The notes: a model not told the origin generated them from the letters alone. 64,000 bases of DNA from Bacillota bacterium (GCA_023664625.1 JAMPFD010000007.1:1-64000); one strand, 5' to 3'; positions 7,206-16,939 are shown, counted from the first letter of the stretch. Translations and numbers: made by a program.

Positions 7206-9143
7206 ATGAGAAAAATATTTCTGTCACTGTTCGCCTTGACGACACTTTCTGTTTCCGCGGCAGACATATATGTCTCTCCGAATGGTGATGACGCGAATGA
7301 CGGTTCTGCGGGAAAGCCGCTGAAGAGCCTCCGTATCGCATTGCGTCAGGCACGTAATCTGCGCCGTCTGAATGACCCTTCTGTAAAGGGAGGTGTTACG
7401 ATCCATGTTTCCGCTGGCACATACAATCTATATGAACCGCTGTATGTCCGTCCTGAAGACAGCGGAACTCCTGAATCTCCTACACTGATAAAGGGCGTAG
7501 GGGCCGTTATTTCCGGTGGCGTTGTTGTCAAGGGATGGCGTAAGGAAGGTAAGTTCCTTGTTGCCGATACTCCGGAATTCAACGGCAATCTGATAGATTT
7601 CCGTCAGTTATATGTTAACGGGACGAAGGCTGTGCGTGCGCGTGATGTGGAAAATTTTGACGATATGGCGCACATCCTCTCTCTTGACAAGCCCAATAAG
7701 GTTCTGTATGTTCCAGCAACAGCAGCCGTACAGGCTTTGGCACGTCAGTATGCCGGAAAAGACGGACAGTATGTCCAACCGGCGGAGATGGTGTTACATG
7801 AGATGTGGTGTGTGGCAAATCTGCGTATCAAGGATATACGCATAGAAGGCGACAGTGCAGCTGTCAGCTTCCACCAGCCGGAGTCAACAATACAGTTTGA
7901 GCATCCATGGCCGTCACCTATGGTAAATACAAAGCCGTTCACACGTGAGGACGGAAAGATCCTGAACTTAAATTCCGCTTTCTACCTTACAGGCTCCAAA
8001 ATACTTCTTGATACTCCGGGAGAGTGGTTTCATGATGTCCGTGCCCATAAAGTGTATTATTATCCGCGCACTGGAGAGACGGCATCCATGCTGAACAGTG
8101 AGGAGACCCCTGTCATTGTTCCGGCATTGGAGAGCCTTGTGGAGGTGAAAGGAACTCTTGAGCGTCCTGTACATGATGTGAAATTTGACGGTATCACATT
8201 TTCATACAGCACCTGGATGCGTCCTTCTACGGACGGCCACGTGCCGTTGCAGGCAGGAATGTTCATGTATGAGGGATATAAATTGAGGCCTCAGACACGC
8301 CGTCCTGACCGTAACAACGGACTGGATAACCAAGGATTCCTCGGCCGTCCTGCTTCTGCCGTTATCGTCAGCGGTTCAAACGACATAGTCTTCGACAACT
8401 GTACATTCACTCATCTCGGTTCTTCCGGTGTGGATTATGAGGAAGGAACAAACGGAGGAGTGGTGAGCAACAGCATCTTTACGGACATTGCCGGCAGTGG
8501 TATTGTCGCCGGCTCGTTCTCCCCGTCAGCCTTTGAGACCCACCTGCCGTACGATCCTCTTGACAGACGTGTCGTCGTTGACGGACTGATTATAGCCAAC
8601 AATTACATCAAGGATGTTGCCAATGAGGACTGGGGAACGCTCGGAATCAACTGCGGCTACGTGGCAAATACCATCATTGCCAACAATGAAATATGCGAGG
8701 TCTCTTATTCCGGTATAAATCTCGGATGGGGGTGGACTCAGAGTGTGAACTGCATGCGTGGCAATGAAGTGTACCGCAACTATGTCCACCATTACGCAAA
8801 ACACATGTATGATTGCGCAGGCATATACACATTGAGTTCACAGATAAAGACATATATTACGGAAAATGTCGTGGATGAAATTTATCATCCTGTATATGCG
8901 CATGATCCGAATCACTGGTTCTACCTGTATTGTGATGAAGGCTCGTCAGGCATCACTGTTCAGGACAATTGGACTCCGGCAGAAAAATACCTGAGAAATT
9001 CCAACGGTCCTTGCAACACATGGGAGAATAACGGTCCAAACGTGAATGATTCCGTCAAGGTAAATGCCGGTATGCAGGAAACTCTTGACATTGCCGGGCT
9101 ACGTACGCAGATACAGACTAAGAAGCCAAAGAAGACGAACTGA
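7206..9143 (+). CDS. Secreted right-handed beta-helix glycosidase, GH141-like
   Basis: 645 residues from the Met at 7206, chosen because it gives a clean signal peptide (MRKIFLSLFALTTLSVSA). The mature start IYVSPNGDDANDGS and the following TIHVSAGTYNL are typical of right-handed parallel beta-helix proteins; coils run to about residue 600 with NNYI, NEI and NYV turns. The domain order and the neighbours fit GH141, whose founder BT1002 removes alpha-L-fucose from rhamnogalacturonan-II. Without alignment the GH141 assignment is inference; another beta-helix glycosidase or lyase family is possible. Confidence 0.75.
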   Translation: MRKIFLSLFALTTLSVSAADIYVSPNGDDANDGSAGKPLKSLRIALRQARNLRRLNDPSVKGGVTIHVSAGTYNLYEPLYVRPEDSGTPESPTLIKGVGAVISGGVVVKGWRKEGKFLVADTPEFNGNLIDFRQLYVNGTKAVRARDVENFDDMAHILSLDKPNKVLYVPATAAVQALARQYAGKDGQYVQPAEMVLHEMWCVANLRIKDIRIEGDSAAVSFHQPESTIQFEHPWPSPMVNTKPFTREDGKILNLNSAFYLTGSKILLDTPGEWFHDVRAHKVYYYPRTGETASMLNSEETPVIVPALESLVEVKGTLERPVHDVKFDGITFSYSTWMRPSTDGHVPLQAGMFMYEGYKLRPQTRRPDRNNGLDNQGFLGRPASAVIVSGSNDIVFDNCTFTHLGSSGVDYEEGTNGGVVSNSIFTDIAGSGIVAGSFSPSAFETHLPYDPLDRRVVVDGLIIANNYIKDVANEDWGTLGINCGYVANTIIANNEICEVSYSGINLGWGWTQSVNCMRGNEVYRNYVHHYAKHMYDCAGIYTLSSQIKTYITENVVDEIYHPVYAHDPNHWFYLYCDEGSSGITVQDNWTPAEKYLRNSNGPCNTWENNGPNVNDSVKVNAGMQETLDIAGLRTQIQTKKPKKTN

Positions 9144-9198
9144 GAAGCATTGCGACACCTCTTGATAATTTGATAAACAAAGAAAAACTCACGATATT

Positions 9199-11229
9199 AT
9201 GTGGATAACCTATCCTGGTGATTTCGAAATATGGCTCGGAAACAAGTTTAACAACCGCCGTACCGAACGCGGAGCGATGTTTCCTCCGTTCTGGAAGCAG
9301 GACTCCCATTATGTTACTGTGGAGTTCTCGACAACAGTCAATATAGAAGAAGCAGAGGATGTTGAGATTCTCTGTGAGGGTCAGTTCAATCTTATGCTTG
9401 ACGGAAAGCTGCAGTTCGGCATGCCCAATACCTTTACTGTCCCGGCAGGCGAACATAGGCTTAATCTGAAAGTATGGAACCAGGCCACTCCGCCTGCATT
9501 GTATGTAAAGGGCAAGACCATAGTTACAGATTCCTCATGGCTTGCGACATACGAGGATAAGATATGGATAGACGAGAACGGCATAGCCCACGGTTCAGGA
9601 ATATATGTACCGGCAGCAACAAGCAAGTATTTTCAGACTAAGGAACAGCGGCCCTCGGACTTTGCACTGGCCACGGAACCTATGATGCCTGTTTGTAAGG
9701 AGAGAGTGGGGAAGGGCGTTCTTTACGACTTCGGAAAGGAGACGATGGGACTTCTGTCTGTCGGAAATGCCAAGGATAAGGGACTGATTGAAATCTATTA
9801 CGGTGAAAGTCGTGAGGAAGCACTTGACAAAGAGTATTGCGAGACACTTGATAAGTTTGAGACAAAGGACTTTACACCTGTCATTCTTGGCAGTAAGGCC
9901 TTCCGTTACGTCTATGTTGAGTGTGCCGGAGGAGTGGAAGGTCTTGATGTCTACGCTTTTTATGAGTATCTTGAGCAGGACATGGAGCAAAGCGGAGCAT
10001 TTGAGTGCTCCGATCCTGAGCTGACCAAAATATGGGAAGTCGGGGCCTATACCATGGATCTCACCACCCGAGAGTTTATGATGGACGGCATAAAGCGTGA
10101 CCGTTGGACATGGTCCGGTGATGCCATACAGTCCTACCTGATGAACTATTATCTCCGTTTCGATTCTGAATGCGTGAAGCGTACCATACGCCAGCTGCGT
10201 GGAAAAGACCCGGTTACTGCCCATGTCAATACAATAATGGACTATACGTTCTATTGGTTTAAGTCCGTTCTTGACTATTACGAATACACGGCCGATACGG
10301 CTTTTGTCCGTGAAATGTGGCCGAGGATGAAGACTCTCATGGACTATGTGCTCGGCAGACTTGATGCAGAAGGACTTGCCGAGGGACAACCTGACGACTG
10401 GATTTTTGTTGATTGGGTTGATTTCCCTATGCATAAGCGTGGCGTAATGTCTTTTGAACAGATTCTTCTGGCAAAGGCACTTGAGACAATGAAGGTCTGT
10501 GCGGAACTCGTTGGTGACGATGATGCCGTTAAGTATGCGGAACTTTACTCCAATGTGCGCAGGAAAACAGACGAGCATTTCTGGGATGATGAAAGGAAAG
10601 CCTACCTTCACAGTATTGAAGACGGACAACTGAACGATATGGTTACCAAATTCCCGAATATGTTTGCCATACTTTTCGGATATGCCGAAGGACAGCGCAG
10701 CAGGGAAATAATGGATAATGTGATGCTCAATCCTGATGTTGAGTACATAACAACTCCTTATATGCGCTTCTATGAGCTGGAAGCATTGTGCCGGATGGGT
10801 ATGTATGCCCATGTCATGAGGGAAATGAAATCCTATTGGGGAGGTATGCTTAGAGAAGGAGCTACGTCGTTTTGGGAGAAATATGTTCCTACGGAGACAG
10901 GTACACAGCATCTGCAGATGTACGGCCGTCCTTACGGCAAGAGCCTCTGCCATGCCTGGGGTGCATCGCCTGTTTATCTCCTCGGTAAGTACTATCTTGG
11001 CATCAGACCTTTGAAGCCTGGCTATGAGGAATGGGAATGCCGTCCGAATCTCGGTGGTCTGGAATGGATGAAGGGACGTGTGCCTACACCTTCCGGTCCT
11101 ATTTCCATAGAGATGACAAAGTCAGAGATCACTATACAAAGTCCTGTCACGGGCGGAAAACTTTATGTCGGTGACCGGTGCATAGAGATAAATACTACAG
11201 ATAAGATGAGAGTTGAACTTGCCCGATAA
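9199..11229 (+). CDS. Alpha-L-rhamnosidase-like protein, GH78-type
   Basis: 676 residues, no signal peptide from the ATG at 9199. An N-terminal beta-sandwich (to about 260) is followed by an (alpha/alpha)6 barrel and a small C-terminal beta-domain, the GH78 layout. The catalytic-acid region reads DGIKRDRWTWSGD (about residues 296-308), while many GH78 enzymes have DxxxRDERxGWxGD, so the usual Glu of that motif is not evident. The base region GATSFWE (Glu560) and CHAWGASP are normal. Together with its neighbours it may act on pectin side chains. The missing signal peptide may mean periplasmic export is absent or that an upstream start was lost. Confidence 0.78.
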   Translation: MWITYPGDFEIWLGNKFNNRRTERGAMFPPFWKQDSHYVTVEFSTTVNIEEAEDVEILCEGQFNLMLDGKLQFGMPNTFTVPAGEHRLNLKVWNQATPPALYVKGKTIVTDSSWLATYEDKIWIDENGIAHGSGIYVPAATSKYFQTKEQRPSDFALATEPMMPVCKERVGKGVLYDFGKETMGLLSVGNAKDKGLIEIYYGESREEALDKEYCETLDKFETKDFTPVILGSKAFRYVYVECAGGVEGLDVYAFYEYLEQDMEQSGAFECSDPELTKIWEVGAYTMDLTTREFMMDGIKRDRWTWSGDAIQSYLMNYYLRFDSECVKRTIRQLRGKDPVTAHVNTIMDYTFYWFKSVLDYYEYTADTAFVREMWPRMKTLMDYVLGRLDAEGLAEGQPDDWIFVDWVDFPMHKRGVMSFEQILLAKALETMKVCAELVGDDDAVKYAELYSNVRRKTDEHFWDDERKAYLHSIEDGQLNDMVTKFPNMFAILFGYAEGQRSREIMDNVMLNPDVEYITTPYMRFYELEALCRMGMYAHVMREMKSYWGGMLREGATSFWEKYVPTETGTQHLQMYGRPYGKSLCHAWGASPVYLLGKYYLGIRPLKPGYEEWECRPNLGGLEWMKGRVPTPSGPISIEMTKSEITIQSPVTGGKLYVGDRCIEINTTDKMRVELAR

Positions 11230-11271
11230 GTTCAACGGGCAATCATCGGCTCTTGAAGTTAAATGTAAGTA

Positions 11272-12531
11272 ATGCAATTGAACTTACCAAAAGAATTCAC
11301 AGACTATACATCTCGCCTTTTCGGTGAGCAACGCTGGCTGGAATTTCTTGGCTCATTCGGTCAGGAGGCTCCTGCCAGTGTGCGTTATAACCCGTTCAAG
11401 TCGGTTGCAGAAGTTCCTGGCGGTGAGCGTGTGCCATGGTGCAAGGATGCCTATTGGCTGAAGGAACGCCCGAAGTTCACGCTTGATCCGTTGCTCCATG
11501 CCGGAGTTTATTATGTGCAAGAGGCCGGCTCCATGTTTCTTGACAAAGTTTTGCGCCGGTATGTTTCCACACCGGTGTGCATGCTTGACCTTTGTGCAGC
11601 TCCGGGAGGGAAGTCCACTCTGGCACGTGCCGCATTGCCGGAAGGCTCGCTTCTCATGACGAACGAGCCGGATCGCCATCGTGCCAACATCCTTATGGAG
11701 AATATGCAGAAGCAGGGACACCGGGATGTTTACGTGACAAATAATTATGCCAAGGATTTCCGTACTTCAAAAATTATGTTCGATGTCATCCTGACAGATG
11801 TCCCATGTTCCGGTGAGGGAATGTTCCGGCGTGACGAGGGAGCGATAAGGGAGTGGAGCTTGCAGAACGTGCGCAAGTGTGCGGAACAGCAAAGAAGCAT
11901 AGTCGGCGAGATATGGCATTGCCTGCGCCCCGGCGGATTGATTATCTACAGCACCTGTACCTTCAATCTTCAGGAAAATGAAGAGAATGTGCGCTGGATT
12001 GCTGAGGAACTTGGAGCTGACATTCTCCCTGTGGAGACAAGCCCTGAGTGGGGCATTACCGGCTCACTTCTTACCGGCTTTGACGCTCCTGTCTATCGTT
12101 TTATTCCTGGTGTCACGCGTAGCGAGGGACTTTTCATGTGCGTCATGCGCAAGCATGGAGAAGCGCAGCCGTGCCGCAGGCCTGTTGAGAAGCAGTTGAA
12201 ACGTCTCCATATCCTTTCCGACGGCAAACCGCAGGGAGAGAAGAAGGGTAAGGACATAATCCCTTCCCATGCAGAGGCATTGCTTGCACCGTTATCCGGC
12301 AGGGAAAAGGAAGACGGTATGGATGGGTATCCTGTTGTGGAATTATCACTTGATGCTGCACTGCGCTATCTTCACCGTGAGGCCATTATTTTGCCGGAAG
12401 GCACTCCTAAAGGCTATGTTCTTGTGACTTATAAAGGCCATCAACTCGGTTTTGTGAAGAATCTTGGCAACCGTGCCAACAATCTCTATCCTAAGGAATG
12501 GGCAATACGTAACCTGAACAGCCTGACATAG
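11272..12531 (+). CDS. rRNA (cytosine-C5)-methyltransferase, RsmF/NOL1-NOP2-Sun type
   Basis: 419 residues. The SAM-binding motif LCAAPGGKSTLARA (about residues 103-116), the catalytic-site motif DVPCSGEGMFRRD and STCTFNLQENE with the second cysteine identify an m5C RNA methyltransferase. The N-terminal half has the RsmF pattern and a C-terminal RNA-binding extension with KGYVLVTYKGHQLGFVKN resembles the RsmF PUA-like domain. It probably methylates 16S rRNA. A rho-independent terminator follows at 12627. Confidence 0.92.
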   Translation: MQLNLPKEFTDYTSRLFGEQRWLEFLGSFGQEAPASVRYNPFKSVAEVPGGERVPWCKDAYWLKERPKFTLDPLLHAGVYYVQEAGSMFLDKVLRRYVSTPVCMLDLCAAPGGKSTLARAALPEGSLLMTNEPDRHRANILMENMQKQGHRDVYVTNNYAKDFRTSKIMFDVILTDVPCSGEGMFRRDEGAIREWSLQNVRKCAEQQRSIVGEIWHCLRPGGLIIYSTCTFNLQENEENVRWIAEELGADILPVETSPEWGITGSLLTGFDAPVYRFIPGVTRSEGLFMCVMRKHGEAQPCRRPVEKQLKRLHILSDGKPQGEKKGKDIIPSHAEALLAPLSGREKEDGMDGYPVVELSLDAALRYLHREAIILPEGTPKGYVLVTYKGHQLGFVKNLGNRANNLYPKEWAIRNLNSLT

Positions 12532-12626
12532 AATTACGAAAGGTAAACGAAACAGTATCTCCGGCTCGGTTATACTGACAAGCAGTAGATTCTTACAAGC
12601 TGCAAGACAATGTTCTTATCATTACG

Positions 12627-12666
12627 AAATCTGCAATGCCGATATAACGGCGTTGCAGATTTTTGT
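12627..12666 (+). terminator. Rho-independent terminator
   Basis: 15-bp stem (AAATCTGCAATGCCG at 12627-12641 with 12648-12662, one G.U pair), loop of 6, then T-rich sequence. Ends the methyltransferase transcript. Confidence 0.85.
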
Positions 12667-13232
12667 TTAATTGTTCTTGCCCATTGTGTTGTGGCCCGGA
12701 TGAATTATATTTATGATTTTTGTCTATAAAACAAAGAATAAAAGTCTTTTTGTCAACAGTATGATTTCAATGATTGTCCGTGCCCGGTGCCAAAGGTTAC
12801 CTTTCACAATATGAACCGTTACCTTTTATCCTGTGAATCGTTACCTTTCATTTCGCTACTATTTGGCGATTGACGAATATTTCTTTTTTTATGGGTGATG
12901 TTGTGGTATGCTGATTGTTATATGCTCAGGGATTTCTGACGGTCTTGACGGGACGTGTCCACGTTGTTCGTATGACGCTCCGTGTCCCTGTATTTTACAA
13001 AGCCGTGCCGGAATTGCCGTCATTTTGATTGTTTAAGGCAATTCATGAGCGTTTGTCTGCTATTTTGCTTTTTGGCAAGACTCAGAGAAAACGAAGAGAG
13101 TCCTTGGGGCATGGCCGATGAATCCTGAGATAATAGCCGGAAATAACAAGTGGAAAAAGTAAGACGAAGAACAGAGAAGGAAATTAGAAAAGCCATGTGT
13201 ATTAATTTTGTTGCAGGAATTATGCCTATGTA
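12667..13232. other. Intergenic stretch, no gene seen
   Basis: Contains the second 22-bp-phased array (12791-12860) and otherwise no supported gene. A 97-codon minus-strand ORF at 13020-13313 runs into a MITE and is not credible. Confidence 0.55.
12791..12861. repeat. 22-bp-phased palindrome array, copy 2
   Basis: GTTACC at 12796, 12818 and 12840, exactly 22 bp apart, each followed by TTT(T/C). Same motif and spacing as at 1141. Confidence 0.8.
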
Positions 13233-13410
13233 TAAGTAACTGTTGAAAATTATTTTATAATATAATATTTTCTCACTAAAACTTGTTCTTCTTTGTTGCT
13301 TGTTACTTGTCACTCAGTCACAATGCCCGCATTGCTCCTTCGGTTACGTACACTAATCGCCTAAAAAATAACTTCGGTTTTAGTATAAACTAATTTCCGG
13401 CAGTTACCTA
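13233..13410 (+). mobile_element. 178-bp MITE-like element, copy 2
   Basis: Starts TAAGTAACTGTTGAAAATT and ends TTTCCGGCAGTTACCTA; same length, orientation and interior as copy 1, with scattered substitutions. Located 96 bp upstream of the cyd promoter. Confidence 0.82.
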
Positions 13411-13505
13411 ATGTAATAATGTGTATATATTCTTTTCGCAGGCAATCTCTGTTACATGATAAATGGCATTGTTGTGGATTATGAAAAGTATTTTTACGTT
13501 TTTTC

Positions 13506-13536
13506 TTGTGCGAACCGATTATTTTTCATAAATTTG
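13506..13536 (+). promoter_or_regulatory. Promoter of the DUF4492-cydAB operon
   Basis: TTG at 13506-13508, 20-bp spacer, -7 box TAAATTTG at 13529-13536; the first gene starts at 13560. Confidence 0.7.
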
Positions 13537-13559
13537 CAACAGAAACCTTTTGCAAATCT

Positions 13560-13772
13560 ATGGAAAGCGGCAATTTTCTGAAACGGATATGGGAACTATA
13601 TGCTGACGGCTTCCGGCAGATGACTGTCGGAAGGACATTGTGGATGCTCATCGCCGTAAAACTCATAATAATTTTTGCCGTGCTGAAATGGCTTTTCTTC
13701 CCGAATTTCATCAAGGAACATGCTGCTGACGGCCGAGAAGCAGACTTTGTGGCGGGAGAGGTCCTGAAATAG
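13560..13772 (+). CDS. DUF4492 family small membrane protein
   Basis: 70 residues from the ATG at 13560; an upstream TTG overlaps the promoter and is rejected. One membrane span (about residues 24-46, TLWMLIAVKLIIIFAVLKW), a short basic-aromatic N-terminal helix and a charged C-terminal tail. DUF4492 genes are commonly found just before cydA in Bacteroidetes. The position suggests a small accessory subunit of the bd oxidase, like CydX or CydS, but this is inference. 167 bp separate it from cydA. Confidence 0.85.
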   Translation: MESGNFLKRIWELYADGFRQMTVGRTLWMLIAVKLIIIFAVLKWLFFPNFIKEHAADGREADFVAGEVLK

Positions 13773-13939
13773 CCATCCCCTTACGGGCGGTTTTGCGCCA
13801 CTCATACCGCTTCCTGCAACAATATGTCAAGGGGGCTATGAGACTTCTTGCCTGTGTGTGAGAATCTCCTGACTGACATTAAGCACCGGAACACTGTACA
13901 AGACGCTGTATATAAAAACATAATAATATAACTATTCAC

Positions 13940-15508
13940 ATGACAGACACATTGTTAAACTTTGACATTGCAGCCGTAGACTGGGCAAGGGCACAGTTCG
14001 CCCTCACCGCAATCTACCATTGGCTGTTTGTCCCTCTGACACTCGGCCTCGCCGTAATCATGGGCATTGCGGAGACAATCTTCTACATCAAGAAGGAGGA
14101 GTTTTGGAAAGAGACAGCCAAGTTCTGGCAGCGCCTGTTTGGCGTGAACTTCGCAATCGGTATTGCGACGGGTATCATACTTGAGTTCCAGTTCGGCACG
14201 AACTGGAGCAACTACTCCTGGTTTGTGGGTGACATCTTCGGTGCTCCTCTCGCTGTAGAGGGAATTGTGGCGTTCTTTATGGAAAGCACTTTCGTGGCGG
14301 TGATGTTCTTCGGCTGGACAAAGGTCAGCCGTGGCTTCCATCTCGCTTCGACATGGCTTACCGGACTCGGGGCGACAATCTCCGCTTGGTGGATTCTTGT
14401 GGCAAACGCCTGGATGCAGTATCCGACAGGTTGTGAATTCAATCCTGATACGATGCGTAACGAGATGACATCTTTTCTTGATGTGGCTCTGTCGCCTGTT
14501 GGTGTGGATAAGTTTCTGCACACTGTCACGTCAGCGTGGATTATCGGTGCATTGTTCGTGACGGCAGTGAGCGCATGGTATCTCCTGCGCCGCCAACATG
14601 CGAGGCTTGCCGTCTCAAGCATAAAGATTGCGTCAGTCGTCGGGCTCGTTGCAACGCTGTTAGCTGTGCATACAGGAGATACTTCTGCATACCTTGTCTC
14701 AAAGTTCCAGCCGATGAAGCTTGCTGCCATGGAGGCTCTCCATGATGGAGGAACGTCACAGTCTTTGACAGTTGTCGGACTTATGAATCCGTTCTCACAG
14801 CTTGACTATGAGAACGGTGGTGAACCGGCAATGAAAATTGCAGTGCCGAGCATGCTGTCGCTCCTTGCCACTCATGATATGGAAGGATTTGTTCCTGGCA
14901 TCAATGACATTCTTAATGGCGGATATGCATTGCCAGACGGTACGACGGCACTCAGTGCGGAAGAGAAAATCGAGCGCGGCAGGAAAGCTATAGTGGCCCT
15001 GAAAGAGTATAGGAGTCTCATGGCGCAAGGCTCTGCGGCACCTGATGGGCGGAAGACGGAAATGCTGCGCAATGTGCTGAAAGAGAATATGCCGTATTTT
15101 GGTTACGGATTTGTAAAGGAACGTGCCCAGCTTGTGCCTTTTATTCCTGTATGTTTTTACGCCTTCCGTGTGATGGTCGGACTCGGTACATTGTTCATCC
15201 TGTTTTTTGCCATTATGCTGTTCCTTGTCTACAGGAAAGACCTGCAGCGCTTCCGTTGGCTGCTCTGGGGCGCGGTTGGATTGCTCCCGCTCGGATATAT
15301 TGCGAGCGAGGCCGGCTGGATTGTTGCCGAAATAGGAAGACAGCCATGGACAATACAGGATATGCTGCCGACATGGGCGGGCGTCAGTGCTGTGGGAAGC
15401 GGAAGCGTGATGCTTACTTTTTTCATCTTCCTTGCTCTGTTCACAACGCTTCTCGCTGTTGAAATTAACATTATGCTGAAACAAATAAAGAAAGGACCAG
15501 AACTATGA
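13940..15508 (+). CDS. cydA: Cytochrome bd ubiquinol oxidase subunit I
   Basis: 522 residues. The haem-ligand His (His27, in AIYHWLFVPLTLG) and GRQPWTIQDMLPT near the C terminus are diagnostic, as are FGTNWSNYSWFVGDIFGAPLAVEG-type residues with the conserved glutamates of the proton path (Glu in LAVEG). About nine membrane spans. A long quinol-binding loop lies at about residues 290-390. CydA oxidises quinol and, with CydB, reduces oxygen to water at the membrane without pumping protons; in Bacteroides it permits growth in nanomolar oxygen. Overlaps cydB by 4 bp. Confidence 0.96.
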   Translation: MTDTLLNFDIAAVDWARAQFALTAIYHWLFVPLTLGLAVIMGIAETIFYIKKEEFWKETAKFWQRLFGVNFAIGIATGIILEFQFGTNWSNYSWFVGDIFGAPLAVEGIVAFFMESTFVAVMFFGWTKVSRGFHLASTWLTGLGATISAWWILVANAWMQYPTGCEFNPDTMRNEMTSFLDVALSPVGVDKFLHTVTSAWIIGALFVTAVSAWYLLRRQHARLAVSSIKIASVVGLVATLLAVHTGDTSAYLVSKFQPMKLAAMEALHDGGTSQSLTVVGLMNPFSQLDYENGGEPAMKIAVPSMLSLLATHDMEGFVPGINDILNGGYALPDGTTALSAEEKIERGRKAIVALKEYRSLMAQGSAAPDGRKTEMLRNVLKENMPYFGYGFVKERAQLVPFIPVCFYAFRVMVGLGTLFILFFAIMLFLVYRKDLQRFRWLLWGAVGLLPLGYIASEAGWIVAEIGRQPWTIQDMLPTWAGVSAVGSGSVMLTFFIFLALFTTLLAVEINIMLKQIKKGPEL

Positions 15509-16647
15509 CATACGGTTTTCTGCAACACTATTGGTGGTTCCTCGTATCGCTCCTAGGAGCACTGCTTGTCTTCCTGATGTTTGTGCAGGGGGCTAATGCG
15601 TTACTTTTCTCTCTCGGACACAACGAAAGGGAGCGGCGGCTGATTGTTAACTCCACAGGACGGAAGTGGGAGTTTACGTTTACTACGCTCGTTGTTTTCG
15701 GAGGAGCGTTCTTCGCTTCTTTCCCGTTGTTCTACAGTACAAGTTTCGGCGGTGCCTATTGGCTGTGGATGATAATACTTTTCTCGTTTGTAGTACAGGC
15801 GGTAAGCTATGAGTTTCAGAATAAGCTTGGCAATTTTCTTGGTGCACGCACGTTCAGAATATGTCTTGTAGTCAACGGGATTGTAGGCCCGTTGCTCCTC
15901 GGCGGTGCCGTGGCGACATTCTTCAACGGCTCCAATTTCATTATCGAGAAGAACAATATCGTAAGTGAGTTCTCACCTGTAATCAGTGCCTGGGCAAATG
16001 CAAGCCATGGACTTGACGCTCTGCTTGACATCTGGAACCTCGTGCTTGGCTGCGCCGTGGCACTCCTTGCCCAGACTCTCGGACTGCTATACCTTATTAA
16101 TAATATAGCTGACGAGAATCTCCGGTGCCGTGCCAGTGTGACCCTTGTCAGGACTTCCACGGTATTTGTTGTACTGTTTGTGGCTTTCCTCGTGCATGTT
16201 CTCACAAAAGACGGATATGCCGTCGATGCAGAGACGGAAATTATATTCATGGAACCGATGAAATATCTGCATAACCTCATGGATATGTGGTATCTTGCAG
16301 TTGTTCTTCTTGCCGGTATTGGACTCGTGCTGTATGGAGTCGGACGCACTATTGTAAGCAAAAGCTATATCTACGGAATATGGCCTGCAGGCATAGGTAC
16401 TGTACTGACTGTCCTTGTCTTGCTTCTTGTTGCAGGATGGAATAATACAGCTTATTACCCGTCAAATGCTGACCTGCAAAGTTCATTGACGATAACAAAC
16501 AGCTGCAGTAGCGAGTTTACGTTGCAGACAATGTCTATCGTTAGTATCCTTGTGCCTTTTGTCCTTGCTTATATCATATATGTGTGGCGTAAGATTGACA
16601 GTAGGGAAATTACTCATGAGGAGATTGAGACAGAAGAGTCATACTGA
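15505..16647 (+). CDS. cydB: Cytochrome bd ubiquinol oxidase subunit II
   Basis: 380 residues, about eight to nine membrane spans. The N terminus (HYWWFLVSLLGALLVFLMFVQGAN) and GRKWEFTFTTLVVFGGAFFASFP match the CydB family. The start overlaps the cydA stop (ATGA), giving translational coupling and equal stoichiometry. It is the structural partner of CydA. An inverted repeat at 16860-16921 may end the transcript. Confidence 0.95.
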   Translation: MTYGFLQHYWWFLVSLLGALLVFLMFVQGANALLFSLGHNERERRLIVNSTGRKWEFTFTTLVVFGGAFFASFPLFYSTSFGGAYWLWMIILFSFVVQAVSYEFQNKLGNFLGARTFRICLVVNGIVGPLLLGGAVATFFNGSNFIIEKNNIVSEFSPVISAWANASHGLDALLDIWNLVLGCAVALLAQTLGLLYLINNIADENLRCRASVTLVRTSTVFVVLFVAFLVHVLTKDGYAVDAETEIIFMEPMKYLHNLMDMWYLAVVLLAGIGLVLYGVGRTIVSKSYIYGIWPAGIGTVLTVLVLLLVAGWNNTAYYPSNADLQSSLTITNSCSSEFTLQTMSIVSILVPFVLAYIIYVWRKIDSREITHEEIETEESY

Positions 16648-16859
16648 CATGCAAGGTCTTGGGCTCATGACGGTTGCGCATTGGTAAAGGACTTGTGTCT
16701 CTGGCAGGTAGTTCTGGACTGTTGCTTATGTATATTGTTCAAGATAGGTGACAGTAAGGCTTGCTGTTGTATGAAGGTAGTTTATAAGAATGTCTTATGG
16801 CATTAAACCACTGGTCATGGCCATTATATGTAACACAACATATCTTGTGATATATAATA

Positions 16860-16921
16860 AAACCGACATAAATGTAAGAAAAACAGTAATTTATTTGCAA
16901 AAGTCTTGCGTATGTCGGTTT
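16860..16921. repeat. 11-bp inverted repeat overlapping the rpsA promoter
   Basis: AAACCGACATA at 16860-16870 is repeated inverted as TATGTCGGTTT at 16911-16921, 40 bp apart, followed by TATTTTTAT. It could end the cydAB transcript or act as an operator, since the right arm lies between the -33 and -7 boxes of rpsA. The rest of 16648-16859 shows nothing. Confidence 0.6.
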
Positions 16922-16936
16922 ATTTTTATACCTTTG
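16906..16936 (+). promoter_or_regulatory. Promoter of rpsA
   Basis: TTG at 16906-16908, 20-bp spacer, -7 box TACCTTTG at 16929-16936. Confidence 0.7.
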
Positions 16937-16939
16937 CGC

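Noticed and set aside
9595..10953. 452-codon minus-strand ORF opposite the GH78-like gene
   Set aside because: Long antisense frame produced by the codon bias of the real gene; His/Cys-rich translation without any domain.
13020..13313. 97-codon minus-strand ORF before cydA
   Set aside because: Its first part lies inside MITE copy 2 and the rest shows no domain or promoter.
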